This document shows, piece after piece, positions 31,018-42,988 of a stretch of DNA of 64,000 nt. The DNA is taken from assembly GCA_023055425.1 (NCBI GenBank), contig JALGPY010000004.1, forward strand, positions 60,349,718-60,413,717, given 5' to 3'. The position numbers and the translations under genes were made by a program. Below the pieces are notes generated by a model. That model was not told where the DNA came from. It saw nothing but the letters and a program-made list of their open reading frames with translations, and did not search any database. The stretch comes from Linanthus parryae. Taxonomy: Eukaryota; Streptophyta; Magnoliopsida; Ericales; Polemoniaceae. How positions within the stretch are numbered: the first letter of the stretch is position 1; every line of letters starts with the position of its first letter.

Positions 31018-32825
31018 AACAAAAAATGGACCACACAAGTGCAGATTGAGGAAGAGATCAAAGAGACAAACAAGAAGGAAGAACTGTACTGGAAAGAAAA
31101 GGCCAGGGTCAACTACTTGAAAGAAGGAGATCAGAAAACAAAGTTTTTTCACCTCTCCACAATTCAAAGAAAACAAATAAATAGCATGAAGAGAGTGTTA
31201 AGTGAGGAAGGGGTTTGGTTGAAGGTGTAGATAGTATTCAAAATAAATTTGTTCAATTCTACAAGGAGTTGTTTAATTCCATTGGCCAAAGAGACTGGGG
31301 AAATCAGTTTAATGTTTTGAATGGGTGCATCATAGAAGAGGAGAATGCTATGCTCATTGCAATTTCATCAGAGGATGAAATTAAAGAAGTGGTGTTTAGC
31401 TTTGATCCACAAAAAGCTCCTCGGGCAGAAGGATACAATGGCTACTTTTTTAAATCTCAATGTGAGACAATTAAGGATAGCTATTATCTACTTCTTTGAA
31501 AAGAGATTTGTGATGAAGAGTTTCACTTTGACAGTTCTTACTCTAATTCCAAAAGTGCAGCACCCAGATAAGGTCAGCCAATATAGACCTATTTCTCTTT
31601 GCTCATTTATATACAAGATGATCTCAAAGCTACTTGCAAATAGACTCAAGAAGGTTCTGGTAAGATTATAGCTCTAGAACAATTAGCTTTTATACCTGGA
31701 AGGCTTATACAAGATAATGTAATTCTGGCACGAGTTTTTCCACTACATTGAAGGTCACAAATAAAGAATAAATACATGGCCTTGGAGTTGGGTCTTCATA
31801 AAGCATACGATAGGGTAGAATGAGACTGTTTAGAAGAGATCTTTAAAATATTGGGCTTTTGCACATAATGGACTCAAATGGTGATGTAGTGTGTCTCTAT
31901 AGTTGCCATGGTAGTCTTAATTAATGGGGTCACATCTAGATAATTTAAAACCTCAAGGGGTATTAGGCAAGGAGATCCAGTCTCCCCCTATCTCTCTGTG
32001 TTGGTTATGGAACTCTTATCTAGAAACATTAAGAAGGCAGAAGAAAGTGGGATGATTAGAGGAGTGGCTACGGGGAAAAATTGAGTCTCTGTTAATCACT
32101 TGCTCTTTGCAGATGACTCCCTAATCCTTCTTGAAGCAAAAGAGATCCACATGCAAAATTTCCTCAAGTTGATAGAAGAATATGGTAGGGTGTCTAGGAT
32201 CGCCATAAATTTTGATAAATCGGTATTCTGTTCTCTCCCAATTCAAGCACAGAAATCAAAGACAGTATTTCCTCTCTTTGTGGGATTCCTGCCTTGGAAA
32301 AAGATATAAAGTATTTGGGTATTCCCATTTTCTCGGGAAGATCAAAATCCCAAGCTCTAAACCATATTGTGTTGAGAATTATAAAACTGCTACAAGGATG
32401 GAGGAACATGTCCTGTCTATAGCTGGGAGGCAAGTGTTGCTTAAAGATGTTACTATGAGTTGTGTGCTTTTTCCAATCAAGATTTGAAAAAATATATCTC
32501 CATTGATTAGAAACTTTTATTGGGGAGCAGGGCCAGATGAGAAGAAGATTAATTAGGACAGTTGGAAGAAACTCCAAAAATATAAGAAAGATGGTGGAAT
32601 GGGGTTTAGAAATATTGAGCACTTTAATATATATTTGTTATCCAAGCAGGGGTGGAGGGTGTTGAACTATAAGCACTCTTTACTGTCTAGAGTTCTTAAA
32701 GCCAAGCATTTTTGCAAATGGAAGTTTTATGGATGCAAAAAGTGGTTCAAACCCTTCATGGGTGTGGAGGTGCTTAATTAAAGGGAGAGAACTACTAAAG
32801 AAACATGGGAGGTGGATGAGATGTA
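31018..32825 (+). pseudogene. LINE ORF2 remnant, reverse transcriptase part
   Basis: From KKEELYWKEKARVNYLKEGD (pre-RT region) the reading passes through PKVQHPDKVSQYRPISLCSF (RT, about 31,545-31,605) to the catalytic FADDSLIL (about 32,105) and the post-RT MGFRNIEHFNIYLLSKQGWR (32,599). Several stops and frame changes are present. The endonuclease that should open ORF2 is missing. The frame is cut by the CACTA insertion at 32835 and resumes at 49213. Confidence 0.75.
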
Positions 32826-32834
32826 ACTAGCATT

Positions 32835-33345
32835 CACTACAAACAATTTGGCTTATTACGACGAGTAAAATCGTCGTTAAATCAAGAAAACCCGTCATTA
32901 GAAAGAAAAGACGACGAGAAATAATCGTCGAAAGTGCGTCGGAATAGCTTCGTCGTTAGTTCGACGGGGCGACAACATATTGAAGTGGTCGGTATAAGTT
33001 TTTTACTGACCACTGTTTCAGACGAAATTGCTTCGTCGTTGATAATTTGCCGACTACTTCCCGACCAAAAAAATTGTGGCCAAAACTTTTGCCGACTATT
33101 ATTTCGACAAGCTTAGGTAGTCGTTGAATTTATGCCGACAATTATTCTCGTAGTCTTTTGTCTCTGCACGACTGCTTTTTTCATCGTTATTTATTATCTA
33201 TTTTCGTAAATTTTGTGCTGTTTGTCAATTTTTTCGTGAAAAGACGACCATAGTTCTTGTCTTTATTTCTTAAAACGACAATTTTACTCGTCGTATATAG
33301 TCATTTTGCTCACTAATTGTTCATCGAGAAGTGGTCGTCTATAAA
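32835..33345. repeat. CACTA left terminal and subterminal region
   Basis: The terminal CACTACAA is followed by many ACGACGA, CGTCGTT and GTCGTC motifs in both orientations. These are the probable binding sites for the element's DNA-binding transposition protein, by analogy with En/Spm. Confidence 0.75.
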
Positions 33346-33559
33346 AATAATATTTTTTTATAAATAAATACTAAATTCTTGAAAAGAAATGAAATTTCTA
33401 AATCAACTGAACCCAGTGTACCAAAAATTTTTACATTTAAATCAACTACAACATAAAATCCTAACAAACTATATATCATCCAAACCAAAACTACAAACTT
33501 AGCATAATCTACACTAGCTAGGTACGTAGTTGTGAGTAGGGAAGCTCTAATGTGAACGT

Positions 33560-34170
33560 GTGTCGTGCATAGGAGGTGGAGGCGACCTTGAGTTCTTGCA
33601 AGCTACACGGTCATGCAATCGTCGTGTTGGGAGTCTGATTCACAAAACTGAAGACATTCACAAGCAACATATAAATTTTCTGACAAGTATGAACAAGAAT
33701 TATGTTATGCAGTACAAGGTGTATGCTAAACTAAACTCAGCTAGCTAGCTGTTCACCCGCTATAAAAAATTCACATTCTTAAATCTGATTCACACAGATA
33801 ACAATGGACAACTTCCGGAAGAAGGCGCAACCGTGTCATTGTCAAATGCAATTTTCAGCTCTCAGGGAGCCCTCATCTCAATTCAACTATACCAATAAAC
33901 GTCCATAACTTCTGAGCGCATACAGTGTACATATAATATTGTGCGTGCAGTGTGTGAATTGTATGCATGGTCTCGACCAGGAAGGAGTCTCCACCAACAC
34001 CACACAGGGGTCTCGAGCGAGCAATATGCAGCATACAGCAGTGGAAGTGTCAAACATAGTGAGTGTTTCAGTGCGTGTTCCATGCATAGTTTCCACCTGG
34101 CAGGAGCCTCTAACCACACCACGCAGGGGTCTCGTTTATGATTTTCAAATGCGAGGAACAGTCAGATGAT
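33560..34170. repeat. Diverged tandem duplication in the CACTA interior
   Basis: A segment around 33,963-34,015 (ending acacaggggtctcg) recurs near 34,083-34,135 (ending acgcaggggtctcg), a period of about 119 bp with clear divergence. Nothing else is recognised in this stretch. Confidence 0.5.
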
Positions 34171-34877
34171 GTAAAGTATTGCAAGTAAATTTACCTCTAT
34201 TGGCGACGCAACTCGTCCTTGAACGAAATACTCTGCAAATATTTTGGAGATTTCTGGCCTAGTATTTTTTGGACATCACATAAGGCACTAATATAATACT
34301 AATATCAATGTTCTATAACATTCAAATTGTACCTGCAACAGGTGAGTGGAAAAGAAGTTAGTATAGTTTTGTAATGTTGCCACCCCTAACCAATGAGGTG
34401 GTTCATGAGCCTATACCTACTGCACTAATCTCTAAACCAACAATGATCTCTCTGCAACCACATCTTTAAACCCAGTAATGATTACTCTAAAACAAAATTT
34501 TTAAACCAGCATTTATTAATCAATTTGTTACTCTAAAGCTATGTTACTCTAAAAACCCATATATTATTATACTTTGGTCTACTTTGCCAGAAAGTTCCAA
34601 GTTAGCGATATCACTCACTATGTATGTATGTTGTTTTCAACATAACAATACACATATGGGAGGGTACTTGATTGAAAGAGTTCAGAAATCACCGGATCCA
34701 AAGCAAACAACTACAGAGAGGGTCAACCACCCTCCGAAAAACATCCCCATCTCTCTGCAGATTGAGCCTCATTCTTGAGTCTTTATTATAAAAAAAATCA
34801 ACATTTTGCTATAAGAGAAGAAACAGAGTGGTACTAAGAGACTGTTTGGTATCAACTTAAAGAAAAAAAATTCTGAC

Positions 34878-35764
34878 TAGGCCAGTCAATGGGCCGATTC
34901 AAACCCTGAACCGACCCAGACCCGACAACAAAATACCTGACCCACCCAAGTAAAATCAGACCCGGACCCTATTGGTTCTGGACCTGCCAAACCGACAAAC
35001 CAGTGGTTCCAAATCATTTACCCAGAGGGTCATTTTGAAATCCATTAAAATAGGTGTGATTAGATAAAAACACTCTCTCCCATTCACAATCGTGCCACGA
35101 CCCCACCTTTCTCCGCCGATCTCTCCTTACATCTCTCTCTATCTCACAACTTTTAATCCTATCTCTAGCTAATCGAATATATAACTGATAATTTTTTTCT
35201 CCTAAATCTTATCTCCTCTTTGGGGTCTGATTTATCTCTTCTTTTGGATCTGAATATCAATTTCAAACGATTGAGTTTGTGCAGAACAATTAAGATATGA
35301 TATTTGCGTCGCGGGAACAATCAAGATATGATATTTGTTTGGATCTTGGGTCTGATTTTTGAAACCCATTGATTACTTTAGGTCACTCTTAAACCGCTAA
35401 TCCGACTTGGGTGGCTAATCTAGGGTTGTAACCAGGTCTGAAACTTGAATGTTTCACATTCGACATCTCTCGCCCTCTCTACCTCCGGCGATCTCTTTTG
35501 GTCATGCAGTGATTGAATACGTTCCGCTAATGGTGGTTGTAAGTTGTTTCAGATAGATCGAATAAGCCATGAATGCAGTTGTTTCTACATCAGCGAGAGG
35601 TGAGAGTACGGGTCGCGGTTCGCCGAGCGGGTTAAAGGTTCTGGTCCGGGTTTTCTTCTTTTGGCTTTGGGTTTCATGGTTCGGTTCCACGTGGGTCTAT
35701 TAATATCCGGGTCTGACATGGGTCCAGTTCGGGTTTACCCAAACCCGACCCATTGACATGTCTA
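34878..35764. mobile_element. Non-autonomous hAT-type element, TSD attctgac
   Basis: It is 887 bp. The ends TAGGCCAGTCAATGGGCCG and, on the other strand, TAGACATGTCAATGGGTCGG form an imperfect terminal inverted repeat. The 8-bp duplication attctgac flanks it (34870-34877, 35765-35772). An 8-bp TSD and TAG-type ends fit the hAT superfamily. No transposase is present. The interior is CT-rich, with leader-like sequence near 35,080-35,240. Confidence 0.75.
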
Positions 35765-35904
35765 ATTCTGACTAAGCCAACCGATAGTAGATTGCAAAGA
35801 CAAATTCGGCAGCCGGTAAAAGACCCAATTTTAAGCTCCACAGACATCACAAAGCCAAACGTTTATACCGAAAAAAACAATGTTAAAACTATTTTCAGAA
35901 CATT

Positions 35905-36135
35905 TCCACCCCTAATCAATGAGGTTCATCATTAACCTATACCTACTGACCTGCACTACTCTTTAAACCAGCAGTAATTTTGATATGAAACCACATCTTC
36001 AAACCAGCATTTATTAAACTCAATTAATTCCCCCAACCCCCACATGTCAATCTTTAAACTCTCAATCTTCTCCTACCACCAGCTTCCCAACTGTGTATAA
36101 AACCAGAGCTTACAACCTTGTACATTTCACTACAC
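35905..36135 (+). promoter_or_regulatory. Promoter-like segment, copy 1 (TATAAAA at 36097)
   Basis: It begins caccccTAATCAATGAGG and ends with CAACTGTGTATAAAACC and a leader. The same organisation recurs at 37.81-38.03 kb and, more diverged, at 38.57-38.73 kb; the distal part also occurs near 34.38-34.55 kb. It lies about 415 bp upstream of the foldback at 36,513. Confidence 0.5.
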
Positions 36136-36512
36136 CTTTCATCTTCCTATATAGAGTTTTGCTTGTCTTAAAGCATGTCGATGTCAACGATCTCCACAAG
36201 GTTGATTTCGTTATGTTCTGGTTGTCTTGATGCAGCATTGTGATGCATGGAATGATCACAAAGATGTTGCTTCAGGTAGTCAGAACTTAACGATGCCAAA
36301 CTCTGTTTATCATAGCCCACTCCTCATCGACGGCAATTCCGTTCGGCATCATTGTGATGCTGGAACAATCATAAAGAAGCAGCCGGAGGTGGCAGCTAGC
36401 TTTTTTATGATTGTTTCTAGCATCAAAATGAGATATTCAGAATCTCGTCTACCACCACCCGGGCACGGAGAATCATCACAGATAAAGCTGGCATGGCGGT
36501 CTAAAATCTATT

Positions 36513-36607
36513 GGGTTGTTGTGTGTATGGTTCATCTACCATAGTATGCCCCAACCCAATATGTTGCTGTATTCGATGGTCGATGAACCATACTATGCAG
36601 TAACCCC
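36513..36607 (+). ncRNA. miRNA-like foldback (candidate)
   Basis: The left arm (36513-36547) and right arm (36570-36607) are complementary over about 35 nt. The best block is TATGGTTCATC-ACCAT with one mismatch, and the loop is about 22 nt. It has the size and shape of a short plant miRNA precursor and lies downstream of a TATA-containing promoter-like segment. It does not match a miRNA I know. It could equally be the remains of a small inverted-repeat element. Confidence 0.35.
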
Positions 36608-36719
36608 ATAGGTTTTGGACTTCCAACCCAGCTTTCTTGTGATGCATTTAATAACCACGGAGAAGCTGCTGGATTTTAGTGCTATTACTTCACATGTTTT
36701 TCTTTCTACTTGCTCTTAA

Positions 36720-37260
36720 TTTTCTCACATGTCACAACTAATGCATCCAGACAGTAGTTACTCTAAAAGCTGTGTTAGGCGATCGTAAAACAAGGTTTCC
36801 CTCCAAAAGGAATTTCAACATCAAGAATAGACTGGAGAATCATCAACATCAAGAATAGAGTGGACTTAAGACAAGGTTGCGTGATCATAAGACAAAGTAG
36901 TTACTCTAAATGCTATGTTACTCTAAAAGCTATGTTGCCGGTCATAAGACAAGGTTTCCCCCAAGATGGGAATGTCAACATCAAGAAGAGAATGGAATTA
37001 AAGGAAATGAAAGGGGGCACCAAAATATGTTTACCTCTGGCGAAAGTCCAAACAGTGCCCACTCATCCATACTATCGATTAATGTTCTGTAACCTGGAAA
37101 TGTTACCTGCAACAGGTGATAGGAAATACAGTTTAGTTTTTTTTATTCATCTTACGTTGATGGGAAAATTATGGATCAACAAGATAAAGAAAACAAAGTT
37201 TACCTCTGCTGAAATTCCACGCAGTGCACAACCATTATCGAAAATGAACGTGAGAGTGAA
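36720..37260. repeat. Repeated intron-like segments in CACTA interior
   Basis: A block containing AAGGTTTCCCTCCAAAAGG and TTTCAACATCAAGAA (about 36,795) recurs near 36,950 and again near 38,108, each with a preceding 'ttactctaaaagctatgtt'-like lead. These look like old tandem duplications. No protein domain is seen in the overlapping open frames. Confidence 0.5.
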
Positions 37261-37809
37261 AATGAAGTAATTTGGACAAGGGCATTGGTAAGGCACGAGA
37301 ATTCAATGGTAAATTCATGGATCGTTGCTAGTGATGACAAATTGGGGATCACTAGAGTGCAAACAGTTAGCATTCAGTAGATTATAATAATCATGAAGAG
37401 GCCCAGTTCAGTACTACATGGAAACAAATAGCGAGCATGAAGGACATCATAATAAACTTATAGGCCACTAATCATCATGACCATTGACAAAAAATTTGTG
37501 CAGTAAGTGTTCGAATTCCCTAAACTGCCTCATTGAACAACATTAATGTACAAGGCAATCAATTATTCAATTACTTGCATATTTAATGAGGAGGAAAAAA
37601 AAGAGAAACTGACAGCTGATTAACTCTATTTAATCTTATACATCCATTCCAATATAGTCACTGCAAATTAGATCACTTCTCCAAGACTCCATCAAAGTTT
37701 AGTCCCCAAAATCCCATTACCATGAAACCAATTCGCAAACGCCTGCGTGAAGAGGAGGAGGTCACCAGTCGTTTCACAGGGCTGCCCGGGTCCAATAGAA
37801 TGCTCTGAT

Positions 37810-38030
37810 TTTCACCTGATTAATCAATGAGGTGGTTCATGAACCTATGCCTAGTAAGCTGCAGTAATCTTGAAACCATGCAGCACATATTTATCTGAAA
37901 CCACATCTTTGAACTAGTATTTATTATCACTAACCACCATCCTCTCCATCTTATTACTCTCCATCTTCTCCTAACCCCACAGCTTCCCAACTGTGTATAA
38001 AACCAAAGCCTACAACCTTGTCCATGTATG
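37810..38030 (+). promoter_or_regulatory. Promoter-like segment, copy 2 (TATAAAA at 37997)
   Basis: It is nearly the same as copy 1 around the TATA box: CAACTGTGTATAAAACC followed by CCTACAACCTTGTCC. The upstream block with tcaatgaggtggttcatgaa is also shared. No gene is recognised downstream within 500 bp. Confidence 0.5.
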
Positions 38031-38574
38031 TCAATATTCTCATAGGTCACAAGTAATGCATCCATAGAATAAAGTAAAAGCTATAAACTAGTTGCCACAT
38101 AAGACAAGTTTTCCCTCCAAAAGGGAATTTCAACATCAAAAAGAGACTGACTGAACTTAAATGAAATAAAGGGTGGAATTAGAATATGCTTTATGCAGGT
38201 GCTCACAAAAGCACCAAAAAGTTAAAACTTGAGAACATCAGTCTTTGGCAGATGACTACACAGCTCATGTACACAATATGCAAAATTTGTGTTTTTTTGG
38301 CAAACAAACAAACAGACACACACACACACAAAACATGCATAAGTTGTGTTAAGAGCACCTCCAGTTTTTTTATGTTGGAAAAAAATGCAAATTAGCCATT
38401 GAAATGTAATTAAGTATTAATTTAATTAAAATATTACTTACTCAAAAATTCAATATAATTAAATAGAAAATGAGATCAGGAAACAGTAATTTATGACAAA
38501 CAAGCAATAATATGCAGTTATTATTGCCAAAAAAAATCCATAGTAGTTAATTTAGGAGCAGCAGTTATTTCAGG

Positions 38575-38730
38575 ATTAAACCTTGAAAACATGCAGTAAT
38601 TAACCTCCACTAACTATCCCACATCTCCATCTTCTAACTCTCCATCTTCATGTAACCCCCACCTACTCCATTATCTTCCTACAGTCTGAACCTATATAAT
38701 GAGTATAAAACAAAAGCCTACAGTCTTTAT
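38575..38730 (+). promoter_or_regulatory. Promoter-like segment, copy 3 (TATAAAA at 38704)
   Basis: GAGTATAAAACAAAAGCCTACAG is a diverged version of the TATA region in copies 1 and 2, with similar Ctcc-rich upstream sequence. It lies about 235 bp before the ATG at 38939. Confidence 0.45.
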
Positions 38731-38938
38731 CCATTGACATAACCTTTCATCCCAGATAAAGTTTATATTCTGCCAAGCTTGTCAATATCATGGGACAATA
38801 CATTACCTCAAGTCAATCTGGAGGATGGTCCAGGTAAAAGGGGACCAGGTTGGTCCTTTAAAGAGATAAGAGAGCAATTTTTGATCACCAATAGCTAGTG
38901 CATTCCTCTCCCACTCATACCATCTCCCACAACAAACA

Positions 38939-39676
38939 TGGCCACCATCTTGACTCACCTCAAGGCCCCAACAGCATGGATCGTGGAGCAAGGGAGCATC
39001 AACAGCCTCCTTGAACAGTTCAGTTGGACATATGTTCAAATCAATCAGATGATCGCTGAGGAGGAAGCAAGGGTGGCAGGCGACGTTGTTCCAAACAACC
39101 AGGTTGTGACCGTAGATGACAGCCTGAGCTCAAACCTCTGGTACATCGTCCAGTTTCCATCCGACATTGGAGAAGCAAAGCATGTACTGATGGAGGACTA
39201 CAAGGCGACCTGGATACTAGAGTATTCGGGAAACATTCGTAGAAACTCAGGGGAATACCTTCATACGATCCTATAGAAGGGGGGCTTCTTGGCGGAAGGC
39301 GGAAATTTGATGGATGTGGTAGAGGAGGAGATCAGAGCAAAGGTGGAAGACCAAAGAAGAAGTGCACAGTGAGGGTTTCGAACTTTCCCATGAGGTTTCT
39401 TCTCTGGAATTGTAAGGATGCGGGAACTGGTGCTTTTAGAAGCAAGTTAAATGCTCAGGTTGGCAGGCACAGGCCAAACATTGTCTGTGTAACTGAAACC
39501 TGAATGTCTGGGGACAGGGCCAGATGCATTTGCGCCTCTCTTGACTTTGAGAGATGCTTTGTGGATGATCCATATGGATTTGGTGGCGGCTTTTGGATTC
39601 TGTGGGAGCCAAATGAGGTGCAGGTGGATGTCATTGTTGTGTCTCAGCAAGAGATCCATCCCTGAGTCCAGGTTTG
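38939..39676 (+). pseudogene. Second LINE fragment: ORF1-like end and AP endonuclease start
   Basis: The frame from ATG 38939 (MATILTHLKAPTAWIVEQ) runs 112 codons to a TAG and continues open in the same frame. It includes a segment typical of the LINE ORF1/linker region (WYIVQFPSDIGEAKHVL). At about 39,390 an endonuclease start follows: MRFLLWNCKDAGTGAF, NIVCVTET, SGDRARC and GFGGGFWILWEP, in the order of the L1 apurinic-like endonuclease. Stops interrupt it. This part is exactly what the large LINE lacks, but it sits inside the CACTA element and need not come from the same copy. Confidence 0.6.
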
Positions 39677-39719
39677 ATATGAACACCAAAGCTAGTAGTT
39701 CTATAATTTTTTTCAATCA

Positions 39720-41270
39720 CATGCCTTAGCATATATATATGTACATTAATATTTATGTTTTCGAGATGTGAAACTCCTAATCACTAGTTATTAATGCATC
39801 TGTGCTTCCATGAGTGCAGGCTGCTAAGAATTAATGGAGCCACATGTGAAGCTGGAGAATGGGCACAGATCTGCCGACAAAGCTCGTCTGCCATCGCTCG
39901 TCTGCCGTTGCTTCCATTTTCTGTGTTAAATCCCTTTAGTAATCATGTTTTTTAATTTAATGTTGAACAATGATTTTGGAACCTCCCTCCCATGGTTTGA
40001 GGAGGGGGTTGTGCTTTGAGTTTGTAAGGGGTGGTTTTTTCCCCCTGTATTTGTGGTTTTATTTGACATTTTTTATTTATGCTAGCTGTTATTTATTCCT
40101 AAAATATACCTAGTCATCTACATATATGCTGTTATTTCTTCCCCATGTATTAACTCCTTTTCCCAGAAATGGACTTTATCAATGTTCATAAGTCATAACT
40201 AATTGTATAACTAATAATATTCGTTAGCAATTTAAAGTTCTTGTATATAAAAATAAGTTTATTATTCTAGTTTCCTATCATTGAATCATTATTCTAGTAA
40301 TTATTCCAATTACTCTAGTAAGTATTCTAATTATTCTAGCAATTTAAAGTTCTAATATATAATAATAAGTATTTTTCCCCCTATTATTCCAGTAATTATT
40401 CTAATTATTATAGTTTCTAATTGTATAACTAATAATCTGCATTAGCAACATCACCATGAAGAACAAACACTCAGCCCAACACAGAAGGATAAATTGAACA
40501 ACTTTTTGCGGACCAACCCTAGCTGAAGAGTTAGTCCCCAACTATAGAAATAACGATATACCTAATCTAAAGAGCATACCAAACCCCCAAATACAACAGT
40601 ACTAGTCCGAAAAGATGCATTCACATACGTAATTGTGGATCTATAGCATCAATTGACCTGATAAGCCACGAATTAAGAAAAGAACACAACAACAACTACT
40701 AATGTACGAGAGTTTGAGAGAAGTTAGTCCGAACCGACCGTCCTTGAGGCTAAGACAAAATTGACTTCGTGGGTTCTTGAATCAACACTCCGATGACCTT
40801 CAGGCGCAACAGGTGTCGCCGTTCCGAAGACATTCAGTGGTTCCATCGGCCGGGGAGCTGAGTGAGTGGTCGGGGGAAGAGCTTCAGAGAGCTCTTGGCT
40901 TGTGGATAAGGGTTGAGGAATGAGAGGGGAGCAACGGGTCCATATGGAATTTTGTTTAACTGAATCCCTTACAAATTATTTTGATTCAATATATTTTCCT
41001 CCCCTATATTTGGATGTAGTTGTATTCCCCTCCCCTACAAATATTTTCGTTAATTATACTTTCCTACCAAAGTTTCATTTTAATGCAAGTTCCCTCCTCT
41101 GTAAATGTATTTTCTTCATAGCCGTTTTTTCCCGGAGTTTCAAACTAATTTAACTTTACTTTAGAAACTGACACGAAAACTTTTTTTTGGGTGAAAAACT
41201 GACAAGAACATTGTTCGTGGAATATACAGGTTATAAGACAATCAAAATGTCGGTTCTAAATTAAGGTAAG
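39720..41270. other. CACTA interior, AT-rich, nothing firmly recognised
   Basis: Repeats of TTATTCTAGTAATTATTC type occur near 40,260-40,420. On the minus strand an open segment of about 70 codons at 40,736-40,950 is not recognised. Confidence 0.4.
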
Positions 41271-41844
41271 AATCGATAATATGCTCTCATGGCCTACCGC
41301 ATAATAGACCATGCATTAGTTGTGGAGTTGACTACAACTCACATTTGTCCAAACCTATATGTTTGACTAGGTGGGGAATTAATAGTTGACCGTTCAAATC
41401 AGAGTTGCCTTCTTGCCTCAATACGAGGGGTTTAGGGTCTACCAAGTACATATATATTTGTATATACGTACGTATACCATGCATAACCTATACAGTTGAA
41501 TTAAAAACCTCACCTTTAACTGTAAAGTTGACATTTTCTTTTACGTTGACTTTCTTTGTGCGAAGCCACTAATCTGACAAAGTGGAGACCAAAAAGTTTA
41601 ATGTTCACAACATAGTTGACTTTGTATAATCTCAAAAATTCAAGTACATAGGGTTTAGGGTTTAGGATAGACCATCATGCATTGACTGTGGAGTTGACTT
41701 ATGAGCTCGATCACCTTTGACTGTACAGTAGACCATTTCCTTTACGGTTACTTTCTTCTTGCGAACTTACTAATCTGACAAAGTGGAGACCAAAAAGTTG
41801 TCTGTTCACTACATAGTTCACTTAGTATAACCTCAAAAGTCAAT

Positions 41845-41871
41845 TTTAGGGTTTAGGGTTTAGGGTTTAGG
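41845..41871 (+). repeat. Interstitial telomere-type repeat (TTTAGGG)n
   Basis: Four consecutive units of the plant telomere repeat lie inside the tandem array, with a shorter run at about 41,651. They are far too short to be a telomere. Confidence 0.9.
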
Positions 41872-42326
41872 GTAGACCATCATGCACTGACTGTGGATTT
41901 GACTTATGAGCTCGGTCATCTAATTTGACCGTACAGTTGACCTTTTCTTTTATGTTGAATTTCTTCGTGCGAACTTACTAATCTTACAAAGTGGAGACCA
42001 AAAAGTTATATGTTCACTACATAGTTGACGTTGTATAACCTCAAAATGTCAAGTATAGGATCATTCATTGACAATGTAGTTGACTTATGAGCTCGATCAC
42101 CTAATTTGACTGTGCAATTGACCTTTTCCTTTACGTTGTCTTTCTTCGTGCGAACTTACTAATCTGAAAAAGTGGAGACCAAAAAGTTATCTGTTCACTA
42201 CATAGTTGACGTAGTATAACATCAAAAAGTCAAGTATATGATCATTCATTGACAATGGAGTTGACTTATGAGCTCACAGTTTACTGTAGTTGACATTTTC
42301 AATAACCGTTGAATTTATTCGTCCAA

Positions 42327-42330
<4 letters not shown>

Positions 42331-42366
<36 letters not shown>
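42331..42366. repeat. (AT)n microsatellite
   Basis: 18 AT dinucleotides at the end of the tandem array. Confidence 0.95.
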
Positions 42367-42368
<2 letters not shown>

Positions 42369-42988
42369 CTAAGTGGAAACCGAAATTAAAGTTGACCAAT
42401 CACTTGCTTCGTAGTTGACCAAACCTTCTCGACCAACTTTCACATTTGAGGTGAATTTTCAGTTTATGTTTGACCATAATTTGTTTAAGCGATAATTCAC
42501 AAAAAGGGCCGGCTCTATAGTAAGCGGCCGAGGCGGCCGCTTTAGGCACCCAGTACGGCGAGGGCCCGATTTTTATTAGGAATATTTTTGTTTAAAAGAG
42601 AACTCTATAGTTATCTTAACTAATTGCATATTTTGATGCAATTTCATCAATAACTGTATATTGGTGTGTGGAAGTTTATATTTTTTACACAAAGTTGACC
42701 CAAGTTCGAATCTTGTTGATGACATATGTGAACATTTAAGTTTTTACCTAATTATCAAAAAGTTGTACGGTCCTTGAACATGAATATAAGTTAATATATA
42801 ACACAAAAGTAGTAGTTACATATAGCTAGCATTGTTCAAATATCTGTCACAGAAAATGTTTCGGCAATATTTACAGGAAAAGATTCAATGTTACATATAT
42901 AACAAAAAATAAGAAAAAGCTACAACAAAGATAGCAGCATCTAGCTTCTTCTGGTTCCTTTGCCTTTGGCCCCCACATCTGTTGTTCT

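Larger units (their letters stand above)
41300..42430. repeat. Tandem array, 182-205-bp units, with telomere-type repeats
   Basis: Five or so units share a core (agttgacttatgagctc, tctgacaaagtggagacc, caaaaagtt, catagttgac). Units start near 41,671, 41,876, 42,059 and 42,241, with an older unit before them. TTTAGGG runs occur at unit junctions near 41,651 and 41,845-41,871. Each unit has several TTGAC (W-box-like) motifs. The array ends at a (TA)n tract. Confidence 0.8.

Noticed and set aside
36227..36544. 105-codon plus-strand ORF upstream of the foldback
   Set aside because: No domain; contains short repeated words (cattgtgatgc) and overlaps the foldback arm.
40736..40950. Minus-strand open stretch of about 70 codons near a possible promoter
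   Set aside because: Plausible composition but no start in frame, no splice partners and no recognised family.
41845..41871. Telomere or chromosome end
   Set aside because: Only about four TTTAGGG units, embedded in a tandem array inside a transposon.
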